Shown here in pieces: positions 33,903-41,433 of a stretch of DNA of 64,000 nt (positions are counted from its first letter, which is position 1; the number at the start of each line of letters is the position of its first letter). Both the position numbers and the translations under genes were made by a program. Under the pieces are notes generated by a model. That model saw nothing but the letters and a program-made list of their open reading frames with translations. It did no database searches and was not told the origin of the DNA. Source of the stretch: Streptomyces sp. SID8352 (lineage in GTDB: Bacteria > Actinomycetota > Actinomycetes > Streptomycetales > Streptomycetaceae); assembly GCF_009862265.1 (NCBI RefSeq), contig NZ_WWGX01000030.1, positions 227,396 to 291,395 of the forward strand, given 5' to 3'.

Positions 33903-33944
33903 CGTCGCCCCCGGCCGGTACCGCACCACCGGCCGGGGGCGACG
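33903..33944 (+). terminator. Terminator after the long chaplin
   Basis: Perfect 17-bp arms (33903-33919 and 33928-33944, starting CGTCGCCCCC) with an 8-base loop, shortly after the chaplin stop. Confidence 0.8.
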
Positions 33945-34073
33945 CGTGCCCGGCCGCGGCGCGCCCGTCGGCCGCGGTACGGGCGCGGACCCCGGCGTAC
34001 CGCCGGAGGCAGGACGGGGCTTCGGACGACGGGGTGCCGACGGACGCCGGGCGAGCAGAGGAGAGGAGCGGAC

Positions 34074-35249
34074 ATGGGGGATCGGGGAACGAGTGTGCCC
34101 CGCCGGCACCGGACCGGGGGCACCGGGGCCGGGTCCGGGGGCAGGCGCCTCACGTGGGCGGTGGCCGCGAGCGCGCTGGCGGCGGTGGCCGCCCTGATGG
34201 CGGGTTCCCTGACCGGCGCGGACGCACCGGCCGGGTCCCCTCGGCCTCCCTCCGGCGTGGCCCTCCCGTCGGACGCGTCCGGAGACCCGGTCCGGGGCGC
34301 GCCGGAGGAGGCGGCCGACCCGGCGGACGGAGGGGCGCCGCCCGCCGGGGCGTCGGCCGGGCCGCCGGGTCCGGACTTCGGCGCCTATCTGGACTACGGT
34401 TCCCGGGGCGTCGCGCGGATGGCCGGGCTGAGCCGGTGGCTGGGCGGTGCCGAGCCGAGGGTCGGCCGCACCTATCTGCCCGGCGACCGCTGGAGCAACA
34501 TCGAGGGCGCCCCCGGCTTCCTCGACCTCTGGGCGGACTGGCGGACCGGCCGCGCCGACCGGACGCTCGTCCTCAACGTGCCCATGCTGGAGCGGAACGA
34601 GGAGGGCGTCGGCGACCGCGAGGTGCGGCGGCTGCTCCGCCGGGGCGCGGCCGGGGAGTTCGACCACCACTTCCGGGCGCTGGCCCGGCGGCTGGTCGCC
34701 CTGGAGGTCCCGGACACCGTGCTGGTGCTCGGCTGGGAGATGAACGGCATCACCTACACCCACCGCTGCGGCCCGGACCCGGAGGCGTGGAAGGCGTACT
34801 GGAGGCGGATCGTCACCGCCATGCGCGCCGTGCCCGGCCAGCGGTTCCGCTTCGACTTCACGCCGAGCCGCGGGCTGGACGCGGTGCCCTGGACCGCGTG
34901 CTACCCGGGCGACGCCGTCGTCGACGTCATCGGCATGGACGCCTACGACCAGCCGCGCGGCATGCCCTTCGCGGAGCAGGTGCGGGAGCCGTACGGCCTC
35001 CGGGCGCACGTGGACTTCGCGAAGGCGCACGGGAAGCCCGTCTCCTACCCGGAGTGGGGGCTGTTCCGCAACGGCGACAACGCGGAGTACATGCGGGGGA
35101 TGCTCGCCTGGATGGACGAGCACCGGCCGCTCTACCAGACGCTCACCGACTACTGCCCGCACGGTGTCTGGCAGTGCGGCGACAACCCCCGGGCGAGCGC
35201 CGTCTACCGGGCCGCGCTCCGGGGCCGCGCCGACGTTCCGCGGACGTAG
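34074..35249 (+). CDS. GH26-like glycosyl hydrolase, membrane-anchored or secreted
   Basis: Protein of 391 residues with an N-terminal basic stretch and one hydrophobic helix (LTWAVAASALAAVAALMAGS), a Pro/Ala linker, and a catalytic domain from about residue 100. WEMNG near residue 222 supplies the acid/base Glu and YPEWGL near residue 327 the nucleophile Glu, as in family 26 beta-mannanase-type hydrolases. TYLPGDRWSNIEGAPGFLD near the start fits the same fold. It may trim or remodel the polysaccharide made by the operon that follows on the other strand. The gene has GAGAGGAG before its ATG and is convergent with that operon. Substrate inferred only from context. Confidence 0.83.
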   Translation: MGDRGTSVPRRHRTGGTGAGSGGRRLTWAVAASALAAVAALMAGSLTGADAPAGSPRPPSGVALPSDASGDPVRGAPEEAADPADGGAPPAGASAGPPGPDFGAYLDYGSRGVARMAGLSRWLGGAEPRVGRTYLPGDRWSNIEGAPGFLDLWADWRTGRADRTLVLNVPMLERNEEGVGDREVRRLLRRGAAGEFDHHFRALARRLVALEVPDTVLVLGWEMNGITYTHRCGPDPEAWKAYWRRIVTAMRAVPGQRFRFDFTPSRGLDAVPWTACYPGDAVVDVIGMDAYDQPRGMPFAEQVREPYGLRAHVDFAKAHGKPVSYPEWGLFRNGDNAEYMRGMLAWMDEHRPLYQTLTDYCPHGVWQCGDNPRASAVYRAALRGRADVPRT

Positions 35250-35565
35250 CCCGCGTGGCGGCGGGGCGGAGCCGGGCCCGGGCGGGGCATCGGCCGGGCC
35301 CACGTCGCCCGCACCGAGGGGTGGGCCGGGAGGCCGTCGCGGCCCGCGGGGAGGGGGAGCCCGAGGGACCGTCGCGGCCCGCGCCGCCCCGTCGCCGGGA
35401 CCGCCCACCGGACGTCCCGGTCGGCCGGGATTCCCCGGTGCCGGGCCGGTTCCGGGGAGTCCCGGCGGACCGCGGGGTCCCGCCGTCCCGTCGGTCCGCC
35501 CGGGGAAGGAGCGCGCCGCTCGCTCTCCGCCCCCGGCCGCTCAGTCCCCGCCGCCTCCCGGCCGC
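35250..35565. other. GC-rich gap with a tandem duplication over a stop codon
   Basis: Between convergent genes. A 23-bp sequence (CCCGGCCGCTCAGTCCCCGC and three more bases) occurs at 35532-35554 and again at 35557-35579 with a 25-base period. The second copy contains the TGA of the acyltransferase gene (minus strand), so the gene has a duplicated 3' end. I see no supported gene or clean terminator in the rest. Confidence 0.6.
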
Positions 35566-36708
35566 TCAGTCCCCGCCGCAGGCGGGCTCCCCGGGGCGGA
35601 GCAGGCCCCGGACGGTCCGCCGGGCGGCGGCGCCGCCCAGGGCCGCCGCCAGCAGCGGTGCGGTGCGGCGCCGGGCGAGCAGCAGCCGCCGGTTGGCGAC
35701 CGGGCGGGGGTGCCAGTGCCGCTTGTAGGGTTCGCTGCCCCGCAGCAGGCTCAGCACGGCGGGACGGGGGCCGGGACCCGTGCCGGGGTCCCCGGTGTCC
35801 GCCTCCGGGCCGGGGCCGGTGAGGGTCCCGGCGCAGGCGGACAGCAGCATCACCGCCACGTCGGCGCGCAGCTCGCGCAGCCGGGGGTGGGCGCCGTACA
35901 GGTAGCCCCCGGCCAGCCGGGGCGAGCACAGCGTCACGTCGACGGCGACCACCTCGTCGTCCAGCCGGAACTCGGTGACCACGGCGTCCCCGTCGGCCAC
36001 CATCGGGCCGGCGGCGCGCGCCAGGTGCTCGTGGAACCGGGGGCGCAGATGCTCGCCGGTCACCCCGCGGTCCCGCCACTGCAGGCGGTGCAGCTCCAGC
36101 AGGCGGCGGACGGCCTCCCCGGTCTCCTCGGGGAGCACGGGGCGGCTCTTCACGCCGAGCGCGTCCAGCCTGCGCAACTGGGCGCGGGCCCGCTGCCGGG
36201 CCCTGGCGGCGGGGAGCCGGGCGATCAGCGCGTCCATCGGGACGGCGGGCAGTTCCAGGCAGAGCGAGTCGTCCCGCACGCGGCGGGGGCCGCGCCAGTG
36301 CTCGTGGAGGGCCTCGGCGGCGGCGCCGGGCCGCACCTCGCGCAGATCGACCAGCGCGGTGCGGGCCGCCCGGGACAGGGCCCCGGCGAGCGCGGCGGCG
36401 GCGGCCGGTCCGCGGCCGTCGTCCAGCAGGACGTCCCCGTGGTCGCAGAGGGCCCCGCCGAGCGGGACCAGGGCCGGGAGGGGGCGGTGGACGCGCATCA
36501 GCGGCGCGGCGGCGACGAGGTCGGGGCCGTCGCGGACCAGGAGCAGTCGCAGCCGTCCGGGGCGGCCGTACGACAGCCACCAGGAGTGCAGCCAGGCGTG
36601 GCTCTGGAACGGGGTGGCGGCGGCGCACCGCCGGTACAGGCGCCGCCAGTCGGGCGCCAGGGCGGCGAAGTCACCGGCGTCGGTGACGAGTTCGTGGGTG
36701 AGGGTCAT
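35566..36708 (-). CDS. GNAT/BioF2-like (FemAB-type) acyltransferase
   Basis: Protein of 380 residues in the GNAT-like BioF2/FemAB group often found in polysaccharide clusters. Typical pieces are PFQSHAWLHSWWLSYGR near residue 33, a central helical bundle, and DEVVAVDVTLCSPRLAGGYLYGAHP followed by LSLLRGSEPYKRHWHPRP near the end. It is the last gene of the minus-strand polysaccharide operon, overlapping its neighbour by ATGA. It probably adds an acyl or aminoacyl group to the glycan. Donor and acceptor are unknown. Confidence 0.8.
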   Translation of the reverse strand: MTLTHELVTDAGDFAALAPDWRRLYRRCAAATPFQSHAWLHSWWLSYGRPGRLRLLLVRDGPDLVAAAPLMRVHRPLPALVPLGGALCDHGDVLLDDGRGPAAAAALAGALSRAARTALVDLREVRPGAAAEALHEHWRGPRRVRDDSLCLELPAVPMDALIARLPAARARQRARAQLRRLDALGVKSRPVLPEETGEAVRRLLELHRLQWRDRGVTGEHLRPRFHEHLARAAGPMVADGDAVVTEFRLDDEVVAVDVTLCSPRLAGGYLYGAHPRLRELRADVAVMLLSACAGTLTGPGPEADTGDPGTGPGPRPAVLSLLRGSEPYKRHWHPRPVANRRLLLARRRTAPLLAAALGGAAARRTVRGLLRPGEPACGGD

Positions 36709-37790
36709 GGCCGGGCGGTGGCGTCGGGGGCGGTCGCGGCGGCACGTCCGGCGGGTGCCGGGGCGGGTCCGGGCACGGCGGGTCCGGTGGCGGTTCCGGC
36801 GGCGGAGTGGCCGCCCGGCGGGGCCGGGGCGCGGCGGGGGCGGACCAGCAGGGCGAGCCCGGCGAGCAGGCCGCCCGCGCTCGCGCCGACCAGGGCGGTC
36901 AGGACGGGGGAGGCGGAGGACGGGGCGGCGGGCTTGGTGGCGCGGGCGAACGGGCGCAGCCGGACCCGGGTGTCGGCGGCCTCGGCCTCGGCGTGCTCGG
37001 TGAGGGCGAGGGAGACGGCGTCGGCCATGGCGACGGCCCGGGCGGGGCGGGTGGAGGTGGCGGCGACGGCGATCATCGGGGCGTCCGGGGAGGTGGAGGT
37101 CCGCACGGACCGCTCCAGCGTCGCCACCGGCACCCGGGCCCGCGCCTGCGCGTCCCCCAGCACGGCGAGCTGGGTGGCGATCCGGCCGTAGGCCTGGGCG
37201 AAGCCGAGGGCGGAGGCCGGGTCGGCGCCCTCGGCGGCGACGGCGACGACATAGCTGGTGGCCGTGTACTCGGGCGGTGTGGTCAGGCCGTGGGCGCCGC
37301 CGAGGAGACCCCCGGCGAGGATGCCCGCGGGGAGCAGGATCCAGCGGGGCGGCCTGCGCCGCCGCCGGGGTGCGGGCGGCGCGGGGACGGCGGCACGGTC
37401 GGGGGAGGCGGTGCGGTCGGGGGCGGCGGGCGCAGAGGGCACCGACCCGGCTCCGGGGCCGGCCGCGGCGGACTTGCCCCGGGGTGTCGCGGCCCCGCTC
37501 CGGGGCGCGGCGGTCCCGCTCCGGGGCGTGGCGGACTTGCCCCGGGGCGCGGCGGTCCTGCTCCGGGCCGGGGAGCCCGTGTCCCGTGCCGGGGGGTCCG
37601 TGTCCCGGGCCGGGACGGTTCCGGCTGCGGCTTCCTTCGCGGCCGGGGGCGGTGTCCCCTCTCCGGCCGGCGGCTCGGCCGTGCGCCCGGCCCGGGACCA
37701 GATCCTTCTCCTCTTCCCGGCCCCGGTTCCCTCGCGGGTCCCGGACTTCCCGGTGGCGTCGGCGGTGGCGGTGGGTCCGGTGGTGGTCAT
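36705..37790 (-). CDS. Wzz-like polysaccharide chain-length / co-polymerase protein
   Basis: Protein of 361 residues. A long disordered N-terminus rich in Pro, Ala and Arg with PRGKSA/PRSG repeats is followed by a first membrane helix near residue 150 (WILLPAGILAGGLLGGAHGL), an extracytoplasmic Wzz-like domain (PPEYTATSYVVAVA, SVRTSTSPDAPMIAVAATST) and a second helix near residue 300. No tyrosine-kinase domain follows, unlike fused Wzc proteins. Such proteins set polymer length in Wzx/Wzy pathways. It overlaps both neighbours by 4 bases, so the operon is translationally coupled. The repeated cytoplasmic N-terminus is unusual and could be a phosphorylation or interaction platform. Confidence 0.78.
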   Translation of the reverse strand: MTTTGPTATADATGKSGTREGTGAGKRRRIWSRAGRTAEPPAGEGTPPPAAKEAAAGTVPARDTDPPARDTGSPARSRTAAPRGKSATPRSGTAAPRSGAATPRGKSAAAGPGAGSVPSAPAAPDRTASPDRAAVPAPPAPRRRRRPPRWILLPAGILAGGLLGGAHGLTTPPEYTATSYVVAVAAEGADPASALGFAQAYGRIATQLAVLGDAQARARVPVATLERSVRTSTSPDAPMIAVAATSTRPARAVAMADAVSLALTEHAEAEAADTRVRLRPFARATKPAAPSSASPVLTALVGASAGGLLAGLALLVRPRRAPAPPGGHSAAGTATGPAVPGPAPAPAGRAAATAPDATARP

Positions 37791-38938
37791 ACGGGGCTGA
37801 CTCCCTGGGGTGCCGGGCGCGCCGCGGGTGTCAGGGCGTGGGCGTACACGTCCGTCAGCCGGGCGGCGCTGCGGGTGATGCAGTAGTGGCGGGCGGCCTC
37901 GGGGGCCGTACGGGTGCGGGGTCCGGCGGCGCGGACCGCGGCGAGCGCGCGGGCGAACTCCGCGGCACCGCCGGTGACCCGGCGGGCGGCGGGCGCCGCG
38001 TCCGGCGGCAGGTCCTCGACGGCGGGGCAGGAGGAGTGGAGCACCGGCAGCCCGGAGGCCAGGCCCTCGACCACGGCCAGGCCGAACGCCTCCTCGGCGG
38101 ACGGGGAGGCGAGCACGTCCATGGCGGCGGCCAGGGCCGGCAGGCCGGGGCCGGGCGAGCCGTCCGGGACGCCGGGGCGCACACCGGTGAACACGACCCG
38201 GTCGAGGACCCCCGCGCGGTGGGCGGCCCGGCGCAGCCGCTCCTCCTCGGGGCCGCCGCCGACGAGCAGCAGCCGCCAGTCCCCGGGCAGCAGCGCGAGG
38301 GCGTCGACGAGGACGCCGAACCGCTTCCCGGCCACCAGCCGTCCGACCCCGCCGACGACGAAGGCCCCGTCGGGCAGGCCCAGCCGGCGCCGGGTGCGCA
38401 GCCGCAGCGCCGGGTCGAAGCGGAAGCGGGCCAGGTCGACGCCGTTGGGGACGACCTCGATGCGGGCGCCGGGCACGCCCCAGCGGCGCAGCCGGGCGGC
38501 GACGGTGGGGGAGACGGCGACCGTGGTGCGGCCCAGCCGCTCCCCGGCCAGGTAGAGGGCGCGCACGCCCGGGGTGAGGGGGCGGCCCTCCATCAGGGAG
38601 TTGCCCAGGGAGTGCTCCGTGGCGACGACGGCGCGGACCCCGGCCAGCCGGGCGGCGATCCGGCCGTAGAGGCAGGCCCGGTAGAGGTGGGTGTGGACGA
38701 GGCCGTAGCCGCCGCGCCGGATCAGGCGGACGAGGCGGGGCAGCGCGGTCAGGTCGCGGTTGCCGGCCATGCCGAGGTGGGCGACCCGGACCCCGTCGGC
38801 CCGCAGCCCGGCGGCGACCGGCCCGGGTTCGGTGAGGGTGACGACGTCGCAGTCGACCGGCAGGTGCCGCAGCAGCAGCCGGAGCTGCTGTTCGGCGCCG
38901 CCGACGCCGAGGCCGGTGATGATGTGCAGGGCCCGCAT
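37787..38938 (-). CDS. Family 4 glycosyltransferase
   Basis: GT-B fold glycosyltransferase of 383 residues. The N-terminal motif ITGLGVGGAEQQLRLLLRHL, VPNGVDLARF near residue 165 and the E-x7-E nucleotide-sugar motif in PSAEEAFGLAVVEGLASGLP near residue 285 place it in GT4. It transfers a sugar to the lipid-linked repeat unit at the inner membrane face. It overlaps the Wzz-like gene by 4 bases and starts one base after the deacetylase ends. Confidence 0.92.
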   Translation of the reverse strand: MRALHIITGLGVGGAEQQLRLLLRHLPVDCDVVTLTEPGPVAAGLRADGVRVAHLGMAGNRDLTALPRLVRLIRRGGYGLVHTHLYRACLYGRIAARLAGVRAVVATEHSLGNSLMEGRPLTPGVRALYLAGERLGRTTVAVSPTVAARLRRWGVPGARIEVVPNGVDLARFRFDPALRLRTRRRLGLPDGAFVVGGVGRLVAGKRFGVLVDALALLPGDWRLLLVGGGPEEERLRRAAHRAGVLDRVVFTGVRPGVPDGSPGPGLPALAAAMDVLASPSAEEAFGLAVVEGLASGLPVLHSSCPAVEDLPPDAAPAARRVTGGAAEFARALAAVRAAGPRTRTAPEAARHYCITRSAARLTDVYAHALTPAARPAPQGVSPV

Positions 38939-38939
38939 C

Positions 38940-39692
38940 TCACACCCCCGCCGGAGGGCGTCGGCGCAGCCGGTGCAGCCGGGTCTTGAGCAGCAGCCGG
39001 ACGGCGGTGTCGTGCTGGCCGACATGGGCACGGGGCAGGGCGTGCGGGCCGGTCAGCGGGCCGGGGTCGATGGCGCAGGCGTAGCGGTACCCGGCGGCGC
39101 GGACGGCGGCCACGGCCCGGCCGTCGACCGCGCCGTACGGGTAGCAGAACCCGGCGGCCGGAGCACCGGTCACCTCCGCGAGCAGTGCTCTGCTCCCGGC
39201 GGTCTCGGCCCGGAGCGCTGCGTCGTCCGCGGCGGTGAGGTCGACATGGGCCAGGCCGTGCGAGCCGATCTCGATGCCCTCGGCGGCGGCGCGCCGGACG
39301 CCGTCGGCGCTCAGCAGCGGTCTGCGCGGACCCAGTGGGTCCCAGGTGTTGACGCCGCCGAGTCGCCCCGGGAGCACGAACAGCGTGGCGCCGCAGCCCC
39401 AGCGCCGCAGCCGGGGCAGGGCGTGCTCGACGAAGTCGGCGTAGCCGTCGTCGAAGGTCAGCCCCACCAGGCCCCGGCCGCCGCCGCGCGCCCGCTCGGC
39501 CAGCAGCTCGGTCACGGACACCCCGCGCAGCCCGTGCCGCCGCAGCCAGCCGAGCTGCGCGTCCAGCCGCTCGGGGGTGACGGTGATCCGGTAGGGGTCG
39601 TCGGAACGGTCGCCCACGGAGTGGTACATCGCCACCCAGGGGACCGCGCCGGGGCGGGGGCGGGCGTCAGCGGACGCTGCGGTTGCGGCCAT
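38940..39692 (-). CDS. Polysaccharide deacetylase
   Basis: NodB-type carbohydrate esterase (CE4) of 250 residues. The start of the fold is VAMYHSVGDR, the metal/catalytic Asp pair lies in GLTFDDGYADF near residue 77, the His ligands are in SHGLAHVDL near residue 137, and FCYPYGAVD is motif 3. It would remove N-acetyl groups from the nascent or exported glycan, giving a cationic polymer. No signal peptide is obvious from the chosen ATG, so it may act in the cytoplasm or use non-classical export. Its start overlaps the end of the flippase gene by 26 bases. Confidence 0.9.
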   Translation of the reverse strand: MAATAASADARPRPGAVPWVAMYHSVGDRSDDPYRITVTPERLDAQLGWLRRHGLRGVSVTELLAERARGGGRGLVGLTFDDGYADFVEHALPRLRRWGCGATLFVLPGRLGGVNTWDPLGPRRPLLSADGVRRAAAEGIEIGSHGLAHVDLTAADDAALRAETAGSRALLAEVTGAPAAGFCYPYGAVDGRAVAAVRAAGYRYACAIDPGPLTGPHALPRAHVGQHDTAVRLLLKTRLHRLRRRPPAGV

Positions 39693-41433
39693 GCGGAAGC
39701 CTTTGCGTGACGGAGCGGACGAGGACGGGGACGGGGGCGAGGCCCCGCAGCCGCAGGAGGCGGCCGAGCAGCACCAGGACACCGGTGGCGGTCGCGGTGC
39801 CGACGGCGACCTGGAGGGCGGTGCCGGGGACCCGGTCGGCGGCCACCGCCCCGGCCAGCGCCGCCAGGCCCGCCGCCGGGACCGCCCGGCCCAGGTCGGC
39901 CAGGACGCGCCGGACCCGGAGCGGGACGCCGCGCGGCCCGGTCCCGGCGAGCAGCAGCGCGGCGGAGAGGGTGATCCCGGCGGCGTTGGCGGCGGCGATG
40001 CCGGTGACGCCCCAGGAGGGCGCGAGGGCGGCCCCGGTCCCGGCGGTGAGGACGATCCCGGCGGCCATCGCGCCCAGCGGGTACCAACTGGCGCGGCCCG
40101 CGGAGAAGTAGGAGCGGGCCAGCGCGCCCACCACCGTCTGGCCGAGCAGCCCGAGCGCGTACACCCGCATGACGCCCGCCGTGGCCGCGGTGTCGGCGGG
40201 GGTGAACGCCCCGCGCTGGAAGAGGAGCCGGGTGATCCCGGGGGCGCAGGCGACGACCGCGGCCGTGCCCAGCAGCACCAGGAACGCGGCCACCGCCACG
40301 TCCCGTTCCACCCGGTCGCGGGCGCCCGCGGTGTCGCCGTCGGCCAGGGCGCGGGCCACCACCGGGAAGGTGACCGTGCACAGCATCAGCGACAGGGTCA
40401 TCGGGATCTGCGCCACCTTCTGGGCGTAGTTCAGGTGGGAGATGGCCCCGGACGGCAGTCCCGAGGCGAGGAACCGCTCGATGAGCACCTGCGACTGGCG
40501 GCACAGCGCGAAGAGGAGGACCGCGCCGAACAGGCCGGCGGCCGGCCGCCGCCGGGCGGCGGGGGTGCCCGGGGTGCCCGGGGTGCCCGGGACGGCCGGG
40601 ACGTTCCGCGCGGGGTCGGGCTCCGTGTGCCGGGGGCCGGTGGCCCGGGCCCGGCCGTCCTCCGGTCCGGGGGCCCGGGACGCGGGTGCTGCCGGGGGCT
40701 CGGGGCGGCGCAGTTCCCGCAGCAGGGAGGGGAGTTGGACCGCCGCCATCAGACAGCCGCCCAGCGCCACCCCGGCCGCCGCCGAGCGCACCCCCCACCG
40801 GCCGCCCAGCAGGAGCATGGTGGTGATGACGCCGGTGTTGTGGGCGACGTAGATCGCCGCCGGGGCGAGGAAGCGGCGGTGGGCGCGCAGGGCCGCGCTG
40901 AAGTAGCCGGCCAGGCCGAAGCTCAGGACGCAGGTCGCGGTGAGCCGGGTGCAGTCCACGGCCAGCGCCCGGTCGGGCAGCCCCGGCGCCAGGACCCCGA
41001 CCAGCCAGGGCGCGGCGGCGGCCAGCAGGGCGCCGACGGCGGAGAGGATGAGGGCCAGCCGGGGCAGGGTGGAGGCGGTCAGGGCGCGGACCGGGTCGCC
41101 GGCGCCGTCCCGGGCACGGCGGGCCAGGGCCAGGCTGAACATCGGGACCAGGGCGAAGGCCAGCCCGTCCTCGATGAGCAGCGTCGCCGCGAACTCCGGC
41201 ACCGTCCAGGCCACCAGGAACGCGTCCGTCCCGCTGCCGGCCCCGAACAGCCGGGCGAGCGCCTGGTCCCGGGCCAGTCCCAGCACGGAGCCGGCCACCG
41301 ACAGGGCCGCCGTCAGCAGCGCGGCCCGCGCCAGGAAGTCCCCGGAGGACCGGCCGGCGCGGCCGGCCGGGGCCGGGGCGTCGGTCGTCCCGGGCGGTGC
41401 GGCGGCAGGAGCGGGGGAGGGGGGGACCGTCAC
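39667..41433 (-). CDS. MurJ/MviN-family lipid-linked oligosaccharide flippase
   Basis: Membrane protein of 588 residues with about 14 hydrophobic helices and MurJ signatures (SVLGLARDQALARLFGAGSGTDAFLVAW near the N-terminus, FPVVARALADGD and FQRGAFTPADTAAT in the second half). A Pro/Ala/Gly linker with repeated GTPGTPGTP interrupts the middle. In this operon it most likely serves as the Wzx-like flippase for the polysaccharide repeat unit rather than as the essential lipid II flippase. The GTG start overlaps the upstream stop by GTGA. Confidence 0.88.
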   Translation of the reverse strand: MTVPPSPAPAAAPPGTTDAPAPAGRAGRSSGDFLARAALLTAALSVAGSVLGLARDQALARLFGAGSGTDAFLVAWTVPEFAATLLIEDGLAFALVPMFSLALARRARDGAGDPVRALTASTLPRLALILSAVGALLAAAAPWLVGVLAPGLPDRALAVDCTRLTATCVLSFGLAGYFSAALRAHRRFLAPAAIYVAHNTGVITTMLLLGGRWGVRSAAAGVALGGCLMAAVQLPSLLRELRRPEPPAAPASRAPGPEDGRARATGPRHTEPDPARNVPAVPGTPGTPGTPAARRRPAAGLFGAVLLFALCRQSQVLIERFLASGLPSGAISHLNYAQKVAQIPMTLSLMLCTVTFPVVARALADGDTAGARDRVERDVAVAAFLVLLGTAAVVACAPGITRLLFQRGAFTPADTAATAGVMRVYALGLLGQTVVGALARSYFSAGRASWYPLGAMAAGIVLTAGTGAALAPSWGVTGIAAANAAGITLSAALLLAGTGPRGVPLRVRRVLADLGRAVPAAGLAALAGAVAADRVPGTALQVAVGTATATGVLVLLGRLLRLRGLAPVPVLVRSVTQRLPHGRNRSVR

